Positions 31,906 to 44,203 of a stretch of 64,000 nucleotides of DNA are shown here, one piece after another; position 1 is the first letter of the stretch; each line of letters starts with the position of its first letter. The position numbers and the translations under genes are program-made. This DNA is from Rapana venosa (taxonomy: Eukaryota; Mollusca; Gastropoda; Neogastropoda; Muricidae), in contig CM054140.1 of NCBI GenBank assembly GCA_028751875.1, positions 48,663,956 through 48,727,955 of the forward strand, in the 5' to 3' direction. The notes beneath the pieces are model-generated. The model did not search any database. It was not told where the DNA came from and saw nothing but the letters and a program-made list of their open reading frames with translations.

Positions 31906-32300
31906 AGCAGAAAGGTGTGTATTTGGCATGATTTATTGAATTCCAAGTTGCTGTCTCACAATTACAATGCATGGTTTAGACATGTTTTATCAACGAGAGT
32001 ACAACATACTGTGCAAAATGATAAACAGTTCATACTTCTAGTAGTGTGATTTCTGTGTGAATGGTCCAGAGTGCATTCACTCACATTTATACACATGCAC
32101 ACATGCATGCATACACTCACACTTGTTGTGTATAGATGCACATGCACACACACCGAATGAAAACCAACACAATGTACTTCTTTTGAAGGGGAGGGGGGGG
32201 GGGGGGGGTGGGAGGAAGAACTACTCAATGACTTAAGTGGACTTTTTTTTTTTCTCGCGGGAGTAGAATTCAAATACACTTAACTGTACCAAGTGTTAGG
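31905..32300. other. No gene recognised
   Basis: Unique-looking AT-rich DNA with CACAC stretches at 32085-32150 and a G-run at 32185-32210. A minus-strand AATAAA lies at 31929-31934. Confidence 0.4.
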
Positions 32301-35300
32301 AGTAATCTTGTTGCAAACTTTCACCATGAATAAAAAACTTTTGATGGAATAAAGCTACACTTAAGACTTTTCAGAAACACAACTTGGACATAATCCTTAA
32401 CTTTACCAGGCATCTTTTTTTTTTGGGGGGGGGGGAGGGGGGGGTTAAACTGGGGAAGATACCCACAGCCCATCTATTTCAAGCACCTTCTCCTTCCCAT
32501 GGAACACACCTCTGTACCAAACAACTGGTACAGCACTCCTATCATGACGCATACATATACCGAGTCTCGCCACCAGCAGAACAAAACAGGAACTTGCACC
32601 GGATACATGCACTTTTTCCATTCTCGTTGTTTATAACTCAGGCTGCAGAGCAGCATCATACTTCATCTGTGCCCCCTGCCTGCCATAGGGACTACTGTCA
32701 TTCCTGTGTTGGACTGGCCAGCCACACTCCAACGCTGTACCAGAATAAACACCCAGAGCGCAACTCCATAGTCTTACGAGACTGAAGGATGCCTAAAAAG
32801 AATGTTAACTTCATAACCCAGCAACCCTCATGGCCATACTAGGGCTGAATATAACCTCAGGGATGACCAATACCCTTTATAAATCAAATCAGTCCACTGA
32901 TCTGAAAACACCAACCAAAAATTTTGAAGGGGATACTAATCCGAGAGATACACATCATCAATATGATGAAGATACTAGTATGAAGCATTGAAAAAATTTC
33001 AAAAATACCTTTTCCAAACTTAAAAAAAACAAAACATAAACATGTTCTTTTTCCATATGAATTTTCGTTGAAGACAATTTTGACTCTTTATGAGCACTAA
33101 ATATTTGGAAAAAAACAACTTGGAGTTACATTTATCTTTCTTTGCAAGAATACAAACCATTCATTCTGAAATTATATGCATCCGAAGTGCTGGGATTCAT
33201 AATAACATCACCTATGTATTGTAAAACCATAACAACTACTACAGTTTTCTTTTCTCTACTTCAAAGTATTGGTTCCCCTCCCCACACACCAAACACTCTC
33301 TCTCTCCCACAATCACTATCACTTCCTTTCTCCATCAATTCTGATTTTTGCCAGGAAAACCTGCAGACGCTCATCTCCCTATCCACTTGCTAGTCTACTC
33401 CTGACTGCATACTTTTACTAATGCTCCTCTTCCTCATCTCCCTTTAGAATATCACCATTTTAGCATACCAATTAGTTCTTTAACCTATCACTTTTGTTTC
33501 CTACCCATCTTTCCCGAAACCCTTGACATATGACTGACTGCATGGAACTACTTTTTCATATCATACTTTTTTCCACTCCTTATCTCCCTTTCCATACTCC
33601 TGCCATCCATTCCTCTTCCCAATGTCTCACTGATTATTCCAAAGTAAAAACAAAACAAAAAACCCCACAACACAACACACACACACACAATTGTACAGGT
33701 ATCACAAAAACAGAGAATGGGATTAAGTAAATGTACACAGGTACTACTTCAATGTAAAAAAATATACGATCCTGATACACTGAAAACATACACAAAGCAA
33801 CAATGACCAGCATAACATCTCTACTATGATAACAAACACAATCAGGAGAAAACAGAATTGATAACTAACTTACATATCAATACCGTATCAAAGACCTGTC
33901 TAACTCACACAGTCTTCTTAACATGTTTATCAACATATTCATACTGAAATGGATCTACATCAACAAAATGAAACAAAACTACTAAGACAACAAGCAAACT
34001 ATGGATTGATAATGAAAACTGTTGCCTGGTTATCTATAGCATTCTTTGTACATATTCCCAGGGTAACTTTTTTCTTTTCTTTTGACCAGCACCGTATCAC
34101 TGCCTGCCATCCTCAATCTCTTCTTCAGTCCCTAAGATGAAAAAAACAAAACAAAAAGAAACCACAAAAAAACCCAGCACACATAAAACATCTTGGTAAG
34201 AAGACAGGAGAAAACACATAAAACATCTTGGTAAGAAGACAGGAGAAAACAAAGATGGAGAACAAAACAAAACAAAAAAAACAAAGGCCCAAACATTTTT
34301 TTGCTTTCTGGCACCAAGCTTCCTGAAATCTCATGCTGTGGTTGCCTTTCCAGCATTGAAGAATGCCGAGATAACACACGTGAGTGAAGTTTTTAAGCCA
34401 GTACACCCAAGTTGCTAACATGGATTGCATCAATCAATCATCCTGTCTGAATATAAGATTTTCTGTCCTCCTGAGCATGAGGATTTAAAAAAAAAATCTA
34501 GAGCATATTTTGTCACAACAGGTGTTATTTGACTCTTGCCTCATTTTTCAAGTATCAGAAATAAAGAAAACAAAAACAACAAAAAAGGCTCTCCCAACAC
34601 ACCCCATCACCCCCACACCTCCCAAAGAAATCAACAACAAACAAAAAACCAAAACAAAACAACAAAACCAACTTTTGTCCGAACATTTTGTTTTCTGGTG
34701 GTTTTAGAAACGAAATTTCAAAATTCAATAAACTTGACAAATTTCTAGCAAGCTGAAAAGACCGTGAAGCCTCGTCTTTCAGTCTACAGTTATACTGATA
34801 CATAAAACAGGTCTGAATAATTATGTACGAGAACAACAAGATTTTGTTTACGACCCCATGACAATGAGAACTTGACATTCTGTAATTTAACCACCAAAAA
34901 TAGATCCATTACTTGATCGTTGAAGATAGTTGAAATTTTTTTCAAAGCTGTGGGTGCTGTGCGGCAAAACCAAAAGAACACCCCCAAAATTGGTATCATC
35001 CTCAACAGAAATGAACAAAAACGAACACAAAATGTGCAACCACGCCTCATACTGTTCTTACAAAAACACTCTTCCCTCCTCTGCAGACCCTGCTCTGTAT
35101 GAAGGTTAACAGGGAAAGTTGCACTTACAATTTGGCAAAGCAAACTGATGATAAAGTGTTGTTGGCATACCACAGCTGTTCTTGGTGGGTAGGAGACATG
35201 GATGGACTCTGTACACTCACAGCAACGATAACATCATTTACGGGCAAGTCCTGCGATTATGATTTTACAGTGGCGATATAACTCACTCCCTGTTCTTCCT

Positions 35301-38300
35301 CTTGTCTTCAAGAACAAAAACACAAAACCATTGAAATCTCCAATCAGTCACGACCGAGTGTAAAAATAACACTGACCACACACACTGCCTCCACTTAACA
35401 ACAGTCAACTCAGCTGCTGTGTATACATAAACTGAAATGAAGACCAAAGTGAGTGGATTCGTCTTCTGCTTTCACCCAAAGCAGAAGATTCATGCGATTC
35501 AGACTCCACATGGAAAGCAGCATGAGCCAAATCTTCCTTTTTCATAAAACCACGATTTGAATGACACAGAACCTTTGACTGCGCTACAAGAGAGTGCCTA
35601 ATAGCCTGGGTGACAGTATTGATTTTGTGAAAGGAAACAGTCTCTCTACAACCATCGGCTCAGGCCATGAACAGGAAAGTATACACTAAATGAAAATTTA
35701 AGGTTTTGCCCTGGTATGTGAATTAGCCCATGCCATTTTGGAAAAAAAGTATCTTAACACCGTCATTTTCAATCTTGTAAAGTTTTGTGAAGAAAGCAAT
35801 TTAACAGCAACCACAATGATATCTAGTAAATTAGAGAGAAAAAAAGGTTGAAAATCTTTCAAAATCAGAATGACCTTATTTTCTGGAGAGAACCCCCCCA
35901 AAAAAACCCCAACAACAACAACAACAAATCCCCACTCACTATACACTGAATGTATCATCCTTTACACACACACACACTTTACACACACACATACACATAC
36001 ACACATCACATTATTGAAACAGTATTTTAAAAAAAAGGCTTACCAACTGTTGAACATTGCCATAACGTCAGTGTCTTTTACTCAGAACCACACACTGAAA
36101 CTCACTTCTGACCCAAACCTGGCAATACAAATACCTTCCATGCCATGCCCCTCATCATTCACTGCTTCAATCACAGTCAATATTCTTACTGCAGGACCAT
36201 CAAGACATTTGAAGAAACAAACAAAAAAGGAACTTACAAAAAGATGTTATTTCTGAGTGATTTATAAATATATCATCCACACCAAAACGAAGAAAAGAAA
36301 TATACTTTTTGATGTCAAACAGCTGTACCAAAACTGAAAAAGGAAAAAAAATCCATATAAATCGGTAAGGACTAACATTTTTAGAAATGGGTTTATTGTC
36401 TAAAGAAATGTAGGACTTAAGAATTCCGCCTTTCCTGTTTTGTTGTTTCTTTAGGTTGTGCCAAGCTTTGGTTAATTTGTACCTAGTCAAAGTTTAAACC
36501 AGTGCCTGGAATTTTGACAGAAGATCAGCAAATATCAATTTTGTATGTGACAGCTGACCTCTGCCAACTTACACTTTAAACAGAATCAAAGCTTGTACAG
36601 AAAGATGTCAGTTCCTGTTTAAGCAGTCTTTCTTCATTTTTCACAGATGTATCAAATTTTCTTGAAACGAAACGAAGATGCTGGGAATATCTTATTTCAT
36701 TATGTTACTTTCTACTAACATTTTTATTCTTTTTTTAAATCTGTTTATTTTTACTGACTGATCTCACTTGCACAAATTTCAACCAAACCAGGGAAGAAAT
36801 CAACAAAGAAAGACATATTCATACACAGCACAACACACGCAACTTTCAAAATTATGATGAAAACGATTATAAACATCCATTTTTACAAACTGTATGCAAT
36901 ACTTAATACAACTCAACTACAGCAATAGCATGATGACTACGATGATTTATCACTCAAACATTTCTCCTAAGGGTGCTTCAAGCAGCTATAAATAAATACA
37001 GGGTAGTTACAACTGTACACACGCCATGGAACGCAACACTCTGCTTCCATGCTGAATGAGGCAAAGCATTCCAAATATACTGTTTCTGGATAAAACCACA
37101 CTGAAGTGACTGACTGTGAAGCGAAGCTAGCCTACTGTTCTACAAAAAAACCTCTACAGTCCGATATATCATGAAATATGAAAAAGAGAGTCAAAAGCAA
37201 AGTCTTAGTTCTTTAACGAAAAGACAATTGGAATGTCTTGGTTACTTATTTTTGAAGGACAAACTGAAAAAGGCTTGGTTTTTTTAATGTTTTGAATTTT
37301 TTCATTATTTTTCTATAAACTACTCCTTTAAATGTCATGGACCTTGGAACAGATTTTGTTGTTCCCACTCCCTTTCCAAAAGTGAAGTGTAATACCGGTG
37401 AGGGCGACAAAAGAGAAAAAGGAGGAGTCAGAAATTTACAGTAACTGCAAATCATCCACACAGGGGGGGGGAAAAAAACCCATGTGAAAGGCATAAATTG
37501 ATCCAAGAAAACTGAACACTGATTTTGCGGTCAGAAACCTTAACACAAGAAAAGGTTTTGCTGGGCAAACTTGCGCTGCAGGATGAGAAAGGAAAAAGCT
37601 GGCATTTCGGGTTTCCCTCAAAATGTCAACCGACTACCCTCCTCAGACATAAGGGTCCTTGCATAATTATCCAACTGAAAATGCCCTGAATTTACCTCAA
37701 TGGAAAAGAAACACTGTCTGATGTCTATGACCTAGTTTTCGCTCACTTTACATCAAGGCAGACAGAAAACATGAAATAACAAACCTGCAGAGCGATTTGA
37801 GACTGAGCAGAAAATGAAAAAAGCAAAATATGATGATAAGAATGCCCTGCCCCCTTAAAAAAAAAAAAGAAAAAAGAAAAAAAGTCTCCAATTTCTAAAT
37901 AAGGGTTTGAAGACTTAACAAAAGGATGTTTCAATCATATATTAAAACTGCGTGATTTTATCCGATACAAAAATATCTAGGCTGAATACGCGCCTTTTTG
38001 ATTTAGATATTGTTCGGCAAGAAAGTGAGTGGTAAGGTAATTTACAGCCAGAAAACCTCCCTAAATAGTTCTGGACTTTTAGTATGAGATGGAGAAACAG
38101 ACAACAGCTTAGTACAAATTCAAGAAGTTCTAGTTTTTTACCACAGGCGGAGAGGCTGACAACACAGCCTGACAAAAAAACAACAAAAAAACAACAAAAC
38201 ACACACAAAGTACAGGCTTTAGCCTACCATCATCATCACGGAACTTTTGCGTAAGTTTTGCTTTTGGGCTATTTTCAGATTTTTCTCATTTCAGAATGAA

Positions 38301-38663
38301 AAACAGCATACTGCATCAAGTACTGCTACCTGTCTTTCTTTCGATAGGTACTGATAACATGGAAAAATTTAGCCTAAAAGAAAACCCTATTCAACGATAA
38401 TACAAATTTAACACAAGGTGACCAAAAAAAATACTTACTGCCCCTCACAATATTTTCTTGAACAAAACAAAAATTTTGCCTCTTTTTGTTCAAAAAAGGC
38501 TGTCAAAATAGGGTTCTGCAAAAATTTCATGACGATGACGACAACACACTCTAGGACAAAACTGGTGGCTAGACACACAGTAGGGCTAAGACATGGAAAG
38601 GGTGGATGCAGTGACAAATTAAACAGTCCAGACAGCGCGGTGATGGTCTAGGAGAAGCCTGAT
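32300..38663 (-). other. TE-poor block downstream of the syntaxin stop; probable 3' UTR and flank
   Basis: No SINE or LINE copy was recognised over about 6.3 kb, unlike the rest of the window. AT-rich and unique-looking, with short homopolymers, a GGGGG/CCCC tract at 32424-32445 and an ACACAC stretch at 35964-36006. A 35-bp tandem duplication lies at 34183-34252. AATAAA hexamers on the minus strand occur near 36744, 36723 and 36388. A 3' UTR of about 1.9 kb or more is plausible; the true cleavage site cannot be read from sequence. No other gene was recognised here. Confidence 0.4.
34183..34252. repeat. 35-bp tandem duplication
   Basis: Two nearly identical copies of a unit containing AAAACATCTTGGTAAGAAGA stand head to tail in the probable syntaxin 3' UTR or flank. 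Confidence 0.85.
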
Positions 38664-38756
38664 TTATCTGGTGGAACCCCAGATGACCAGGATCAGAATG
38701 GCGACAGCTAGCAGCACAATCAGGAACAGGATGCACATCTTCCGACGTGACTTTTT
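38664..38756 (-). CDS. STX7/12: Syntaxin tail exon D2: basic linker, TM anchor and stop (alternative end 2)
   Basis: 31 codons including TAA. Acceptor CTGCGTGCAG, phase 0. Reads KKSRRK, then MCILFLIVLLAVAILILVIW as the transmembrane segment, then GSTR and stop. The K-K-S-R-(R/K)-K-M-C-I-L start is the canonical syntaxin 12-like tail, so D2 looks like the ancestral anchor. It has one membrane-boundary Cys against two in D1, and a different luminal end. A long (TG)n tract begins about 30 bp upstream of the acceptor (38789 on), close enough to affect splicing. Two AATAAA hexamers on this strand lie at 36744-36749 and 36723-36728. Confidence 0.88.
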   Translation of the reverse strand, partial: KKSRRKMCILFLIVLLAVAILILVIWGSTR

Positions 38757-38788
38757 CTGCACGCAGAACGATTGTCATGCAAGTGACT

Positions 38789-38827
<39 letters not shown>

Positions 38828-38847
38828 TGTGTGTGTGTGTGTGTGTG

Positions 38848-38880
<33 letters not shown>

Positions 38881-38925
38881 GTGTGTGTGTGTTGTGTGTG
38901 TGTTGTGTGTGTGTGTGTGGTGAGG
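38789..38925. repeat. (TG)n tract next to syntaxin exon D2
   Basis: About 60 TG units with GG or TT slips. On the transcribed strand it is a (CA)n stretch ending about 30 nt before the D2 acceptor, where CA repeats can bind hnRNP L-type splicing factors (established for CA-rich RNA; relevance here is inferred). Confidence 0.97.
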
Positions 38926-39097
38926 GTACACTTACTGCCCCTCACAATAGAGAGCAAAGGAAAAACACTGCAATTTTTTCATGTAAATTAAAGCTTTCCA
39001 TTCATCACACACTCACAAAGAATTATTGACTTAAAATAAATCACACACACATGCACTCACACACACATTAATACTAATACACTATACTAATACACTA

Positions 39098-39150
39098 CCA
39101 TCTAATATCACTTATAGTGAACAGACGTTAAATACAAGAACGAACGAATA
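39098..39150 (+). repeat. Dispersed hairpin motif (CGTCT...AGACG)
   Basis: CCATCTAATATCACTTATAG, then TGAACAGACGTTAAATACAA. The best stem of the set: ATCACT...AGTGA. 38930-39375 holds only this, CACACA stretches and unassigned intron sequence. Confidence 0.5.
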
Positions 39151-39378
39151 CACACTAAAAAGAACCTGGGAGAGCAGAGAGCAAGTACAGGAATCTAAAA
39201 AAATTAAAAGACAACTTTAAACTGATTGACACCACAACACACACACACACGCTCACTCACTCACTAACAAAGACAAATTGAGCTCTGCATAAAGAAAACA
39301 GCAAATCTGATTGTTCCACTCAAATAATGCACAGTTAACTTTTATCCCATTTCTGGATGATTTGTGAATGAATCCATT

Positions 39379-39785
39379 CGTGGATCGGTGGTCTAGAGGT
39401 AACACACCTGCCTAGAAAGCAACAAGTCCAGGTGCAGTGCAGTGGTTCAATCCCCATTTGGGCCCAAAACTTTCCCCTCATCCATTAGACCATGAGTGGT
39501 GGCCTGGATGCTAGTCTTTTGGATGAGACGATAAACCGAGGTCCTGTGTGTTACACATAATTATTTAGCGCATTTAAAGATCGCATGGTAAGAAGAGAGT
39601 TGTCCCTGGCAACACTCTTCAGGGAAAAAAATCCACTCAGATAGGGAAACAAATACAGTTGAAACAGGAAAAGAAAAAAAAAAAGGATGGCGCTGCTCGT
39701 GGCGACGCGCTCTTCCCGGGGAGAGCAGCATGAATTTCACGCCGAAAAATCTGCCGTGACTTAAAAGTGGTATAAATATAAGAAA
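39379..39785 (+). mobile_element. SINE-C, full length
   Basis: Head CGTGGATCGGTGGTCTAGAG, B box GTGGTTCAATCCCC, core TGGATGAGACGATAAACCGA, GTTGTCCCTGGCAACACTCT, GGCGACGCGCTCTTCCCGGG, and AAAAGTGGTATAAATATAAG at the end. Confidence 0.92.
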
Positions 39786-40078
39786 TAAAATCCTGATCTG
39801 CGCACATATACTAAAATAAAGAACTATTGACCAAAACTGCATCTGTGTCTGCCTCAAATAAAAAAAGAAAACTTTCATTTAATATATTTATTTTACAGCC
39901 CCACCAATCACAAAGACCACCACACCAGGGCTGTCGCCTTATTCATTCAATTTCAGCAACTCCAATAACATTAATCTCAAGTTCAAAATCAACACCATCT
40001 AATCCCTTCAAACATCTAACACTGTCAATCAGGAAAAAAAAAAGAAAAGAGTTAAATGACAAAGTACCGTAACTATTT

Positions 40079-40742
40079 TTTTTTAAATATTTTTATTTTA
40101 TTCTTTTATATCTAGGATAGTGGGACGGGATAGCTCAGTGGTCGGAGCACTCGCTTTCCCCCAGCCAAATTAAGCAGTGTCGAGCGTGGTTACCAGTTGG
40201 ATGGGTGACCGTTTGCACGCCTTGGCTTCAGTACAGTTCCCCCAGTTCACCCAGCTGTAAATGGGTACCTGCCCTCTTTAGGGTTAGGGAAGGTTAAGCA
40301 GCGAGGGCGAGGAGATGGGTGCCGCCCTCAATATGCTGGCCCTAGAGAAGCGAGGTCTCTGACGCCTCGCTCCCCTACGACCTTATAGGTTATGGGACTC
40401 CTTTACCTTTTACCTATATCTAGGATAATGGAATAAGCACTTATGTGCTTTTTTACATCCAGTCCTCATGTGTATGCGGTTTTGTTAGTTCTGTCATATG
40501 TTCCCACCAGCACACAATGGCCTACTCTTACGATAAGCCGAACAGGATTTAACGTGTGCGCAAGATGTTCTGCGTGCGTTCGCACACAGGGCCTTGGTTT
40601 ATAGTCTCATCCGAAGGACTTTTGGGGAGAGTGGAGTCTGCACTGATGTTAACTCCAGGGAAAATATTCCCTTGAACAGGAATCAAACCTGGGTTGTCAG
40701 ATTGCGAGCGCAATGTTCTTACCACTAGGCTATCCCGTCCCC
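40079..40742 (-). mobile_element. SINE-A, full length, 8-bp TSD, containing a SINE-B
   Basis: Outer TSD AACTATTT at 40071-40078 and 40743-40750. Minus strand: GGGGACGGGATAGCCTAGTG, B box GGTTTGATTCC, TTCCCTGGAGTTAACATCAG, core GGATGAGACTATAAACCAAG, CTGTTCGGCTTATCGTAAGA, and an end TTATCCTAGATATA broken by SINE-B at 40120-40414. It lies in the intron between exons D1 and D2 of the syntaxin gene. Confidence 0.94.
40120..40414 (+). mobile_element. SINE-B nested in SINE-A, 13-bp TSD
   Basis: TATATCTAGGATA is duplicated at 40107-40119 and 40415-40427, inside the SINE-A tail. Head GGGACGGGATAGCTCAGTGG, the 5S-like AAATTAAGCAGTGTCGAGCG and GTTGGATGGGTGACCGTTTG, complete body and end. SINE-B was therefore active after this SINE-A landed. 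Confidence 0.95.
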
Positions 40743-40749
40743 AACTATT

Positions 40750-41516
40750 TCATTCCTTGATGCCAAATAAAACCAGGCCATGCTGAGGATGTCAGCCATT
40801 CTGCTTGATTCATCATCCCAAGGTTAATAATTTTTAAAAAAGGATAGAAAAGGACAATGAACACTTCAATCTCCAGAAAAATACACAAGGAAAATGCCAT
40901 GCTGGCAAATAACACTGCACAATGGACACCCTGCGCCCGTGCCAGAGTTTAAACATCACTACCTGGTTGCCAGAACAATAATGCAGGCAAAAAGTCGTAG
41001 ACATTATTTATGAAAAGAAAGTATTTGTGATCTGCTCGAAAAATGGCAGAAGTATCACGGGTTGGGAAGGCAGAAAATAAAAGATAATAAAAAGTAAGGA
41101 AAAAAGACAGGAAACAAAGAGAGTGATAGAAAAGGGGAGACTTTCTAGCACCGAATTTCCATAAGTGGGGATGTTATACACACTGAAAGAGGCCCCAAGC
41201 ATCCCTATAGGGTTATACACATACATGCACATACACAGGTCAGTCCAACAAAACTCAAAACACAGTCCAAGAGAACAAAAAGAAAGAAAAAAAAGAGAGA
41301 AAAAGAAAAGAACACCATCACAAAAAGCAACCAAAGTTAAAAAAACAAAAACAAACCAAACCAAAACAACAAATGAAAACCAGCTTTAACCAAACAAAAC
41401 ATGCTCGACAGGAGAAAAGAACAACAAAACAAAACAAAAACAAAGCAAAAACAAAACAAAAACCAGAACCTACGTCAAACTGAAAAAACTGTGTGTCTGC
41501 TGTAGAGGCATGCGTG
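40750..41516 (-). other. Intron between syntaxin tail exons D1 and D2, right part
   Basis: Holds A-rich sequence (41275-41460, AAAACAAAACA runs) and no recognised element. If D1 is used as a terminal exon this is its 3' UTR; see the D1 entry for poly(A) candidates. Confidence 0.4.
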
Positions 41517-41618
41517 CTAATTCTTTTGCGACACGGTGACAGCGATGATGATAGCGATAATGGCCAGGATAACGAGCACAACAATTAACAAGCAGCACTT
41601 CTTCCGTCTGGCTTTGGA
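41517..41618 (-). CDS. STX7/12: Syntaxin tail exon D1: basic linker, TM anchor and stop (alternative end 1)
   Basis: 34 codons including TAG. Acceptor GTGTTGCAG, phase 0. Reads SKARRKK (a basic juxtamembrane patch), then CCLLIVVLVILAIIAIIIAV as the transmembrane segment, then TVSQKN and stop. The S-K-A-R-R-K-K linker is the type seen in plasma-membrane syntaxin 1, whereas the SNARE motif in front of it is syntaxin 7/12 type. Two adjacent Cys at the membrane boundary could be palmitoylated (inference). A possible donor GAC|GTAGGT lies 43 nt past the stop (exon end 41474), so D1 might also be spliced onward to D2. Candidate AATAAA signals for use as a last exon lie at 40096-40101 (inside a SINE tail) and 39887-39892. 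Confidence 0.85.
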   Translation of the reverse strand, partial: SKARRKKCCLLIVVLVILAIIAIIIAVTVSQKN

Positions 41619-42710
41619 CTGCAACACATAGGGACACATCACCGTCATGCACAGGAATTGTTCATTCAAACAAATGTGACACTCCACTGCATAACAAGTC
41701 ACATTACACCAGAGGTAAATTTTTAAGTTGTTGACATGATATTAATCTGCGATGAAAAGGCTACTCAATGCAGAAAACAGATTGAAAATAGGACAATTCT
41801 CTGAAAAGTTATTACACATTGAAATGGTACGCTGCAGAAAGTGACCAAATGAAAACTTGGCAAGTTTCGCATCGCAAATAGGTGGTCAGAATGAGGGCTT
41901 GGGTGTTTCGAAACATGTTTTATAACAAAAGGAAACACAATTACACCTTGATATTTCAATACAAGGTAGAAGAATGGCTATAGTTTTATAATCAGTCAAA
42001 ATCTCAAAATTGACAACCTGACCCCCACCTGCCTAAAATGGCTTCTAGCGAAAGTGGGTCAGGCGCAATGTAACTCATTTTTGAGGTGGAGCGTCTCATA
42101 TATATTCTATTTCAATGGGATAAAACCCCATCAAACACAAAATTCCAGCATCAGCGTCTGATGGATTAAGCTTTTCAATAGCAGCAGCACATCTACACAC
42201 AATTCTTACGTCACTTTAAAAAAAAAAAATATATATATATATATGTGGCATTGACCTCGGTCACAGGCTCAAACCACATGACTTTAAGCTGATTAATATG
42301 CATGCAGGGTTGACTGCAAATGGTGATCTGCATCTGTTTGAATCTACAATTATATATTTGGTGGATTTTCTTCAATTTTATGTTGTTGGTGTGATGCAAG
42401 ATATCAAGGTTCAAACCCAGGTACTGTGTAGATGTTCATTGCATTTTATTCAGTGTTCCTCGTGATAGTGAGGTGCATGAAGTGGAAAACACGTCAGATA
42501 ACAAACGAAACCTGTTAGTAGTAGATGAACCTGACAATTACAAAGCTGATCTGGACTACCCTGTAAGAGGCGTGGTCATGGTTGAAGAAGACGGCACGGT
42601 CATGATTTAGCACAGGAGCGCATTCTTTTAGGACAAGAGGAACCTACGAATCAACATGTCAGCAAAGACTACCTTCTGTATCATGGCAGGCATATTGGTT
42701 TCTATGTGTA
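41619..42710 (-). other. Syntaxin intron C-D1, left part: nothing recognised
   Basis: Unique-looking sequence with a short (AT)n at 42228-42244. Confidence 0.4.
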
Positions 42711-42872
42711 AAAGGAAATGGTAAAGGTGTTCCCATAACCTATTTGGTTGTAGGGCAGCGAGGCGTCAGAGACCTCAGCTTCTCTAGGGGGCCAGCATAT
42801 TGAGGGCGGCACCCATCTCCTCTCCCTCGCTGCTTTACCTTCCTGACCCTAAAGAGGTCAGGTACCCATGTG
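42711..42872 (-). mobile_element. SINE-B 3' fragment
   Basis: Minus strand: GGGTACCTGACCTCTTTAGG, GGAGATGGGTGCCGCCCTCA, TATGCTGGCCCCCTAGAGAA and GGTTATGGGAACACCTTTACC. The head is missing. Confidence 0.85.
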
Positions 42873-43149
42873 TACCCCTCTAAAATACAGAAAATTCCTA
42901 CCCAGTGTCTCAATTCCCCATATACACACCACGCAGAATATCAAATAATGCCTGTGTAAGATCCCATAATTCATGTCAGCGTTCAGTGGGTTGTGGAAAC
43001 ATGAACATACCCAGTACGCAACCTGTACAGTGAAATGAGCTGCTCTGAAGTTGGAATGTATGTATTGGCTGAGGCCAGCGGACAGACCTCCTGCAAAGTT
43101 ACAAGCACAGGAGAAGACCAGGCACTACACACCCCACCTGGTAAAGGAA

Positions 43150-43150
<1 letters not shown>
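42873..43150 (+). mobile_element. SINE-D 3' part
   Basis: GATCCCATAATTCATGTCAG, CGTTCAGTGGGTTGTGGAAA, ATGAACATACCCAGTACGCA, GAGCTGCTCTGAAGTTGGAA and ACAGGAGAAGACCAGGCACT, ending at (GA)n. Matches 30720-30905. Confidence 0.7.
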
Positions 43151-43272
<122 letters not shown>

Positions 43273-43854
43273 CTCTCATCAAAAGTCTTCAATGTTGATT
43301 ATAAGATTTTTTTTAAAAAGGGGGAACAAAGGGACCTGTGTAACATGAAAACAGGGGGACACTATCCCTCTTTGCACTCTGCGCCCCCCCCTCCCCCCCC
43401 ACCATCATTCAGTGATGCAGCTTTGTTTTAGTGTTTCCACTCGATACAGCACAGTGTGAACATTTCTTCACACCGTATGCCAAAATCTCCCAATGGTGCA
43501 GCCTAGAATCAACACTGGTCTTCACCGTAGCATATCTGACATGCACGATGTCATTAGCGCAACATGCCAGTTGCCTATTCCTGTTGATTTGTTGATGTTG
43601 ACCTCAGAGGTCTTCAGGAGGTTATCATGTTGTATATATTCACCCTGAACTTTGAGTGAAGTGGTTTCTGATACGCCAAAACTGGAAATGGAGATACTGC
43701 CCCTTGGGAAGTTATTGCATCGTTGTTGCATACTGACTTAAGATTTCTGAATGAAGAGCTTTCTGAAGAATCAGAACTAGAAACATGGTGACCAGACTGT
43801 CAACCTCCTGTAAGTTCCAAACATGCATGGATTCTTCAAAAAGTGAATTTTTGT

Positions 43855-44203
43855 TTTTATCTTATTTATTTGATTCTTTGATTTTGCGGATACTGTGTGC
43901 TTTTTTTTTTACACCCAGTCCCCAAGTGTATGCTGTTTTATATATGTCAACCGTTCCCACCTGCACACAATGGTCTACTCCTCCGAAAAGCAGAACAGGT
44001 TTTAACGTGTGTGCAAGATGTTGTGTGTGCATTTGCACACAGGACCTTGGTTTATAGTCTCTTTTGAAGGACTTTTGGGGGAGAGTAGAGTTGGCACTGA
44101 TGTTAACTCCAGAAGAAAACTCCTCTTCAACGAGATTTGAACCTGGGTCAGCAGATCACGAGTGCAACGCACATCACTGTAACCACCAGGCTATCCCGTC
44201 AGA
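43855..44203 (-). mobile_element. SINE-A, near full length
   Basis: Minus strand: GACGGGATAGCCTGGTGGTT, B box GGTTCAAATCTC, TCTTCTGGAGTTAACATCAG, AAGAGACTATAAACCAAGGT, CTGTTCTGCTTTTCGGAGGA and a diverged tail. 44205-45420 is intron with a G-run at 44568-44590 and no other feature. Confidence 0.9.

Noticed and set aside
32384..32785. 133-codon plus-strand frame in the syntaxin 3' flank
   Set aside because: It starts in a G-run, shows no domain, and no splice or promoter signal supports it; left as unassigned.
35964..36006. Short CACACA tract as a notable microsatellite
   Set aside because: Short and interrupted; ordinary for this genome.
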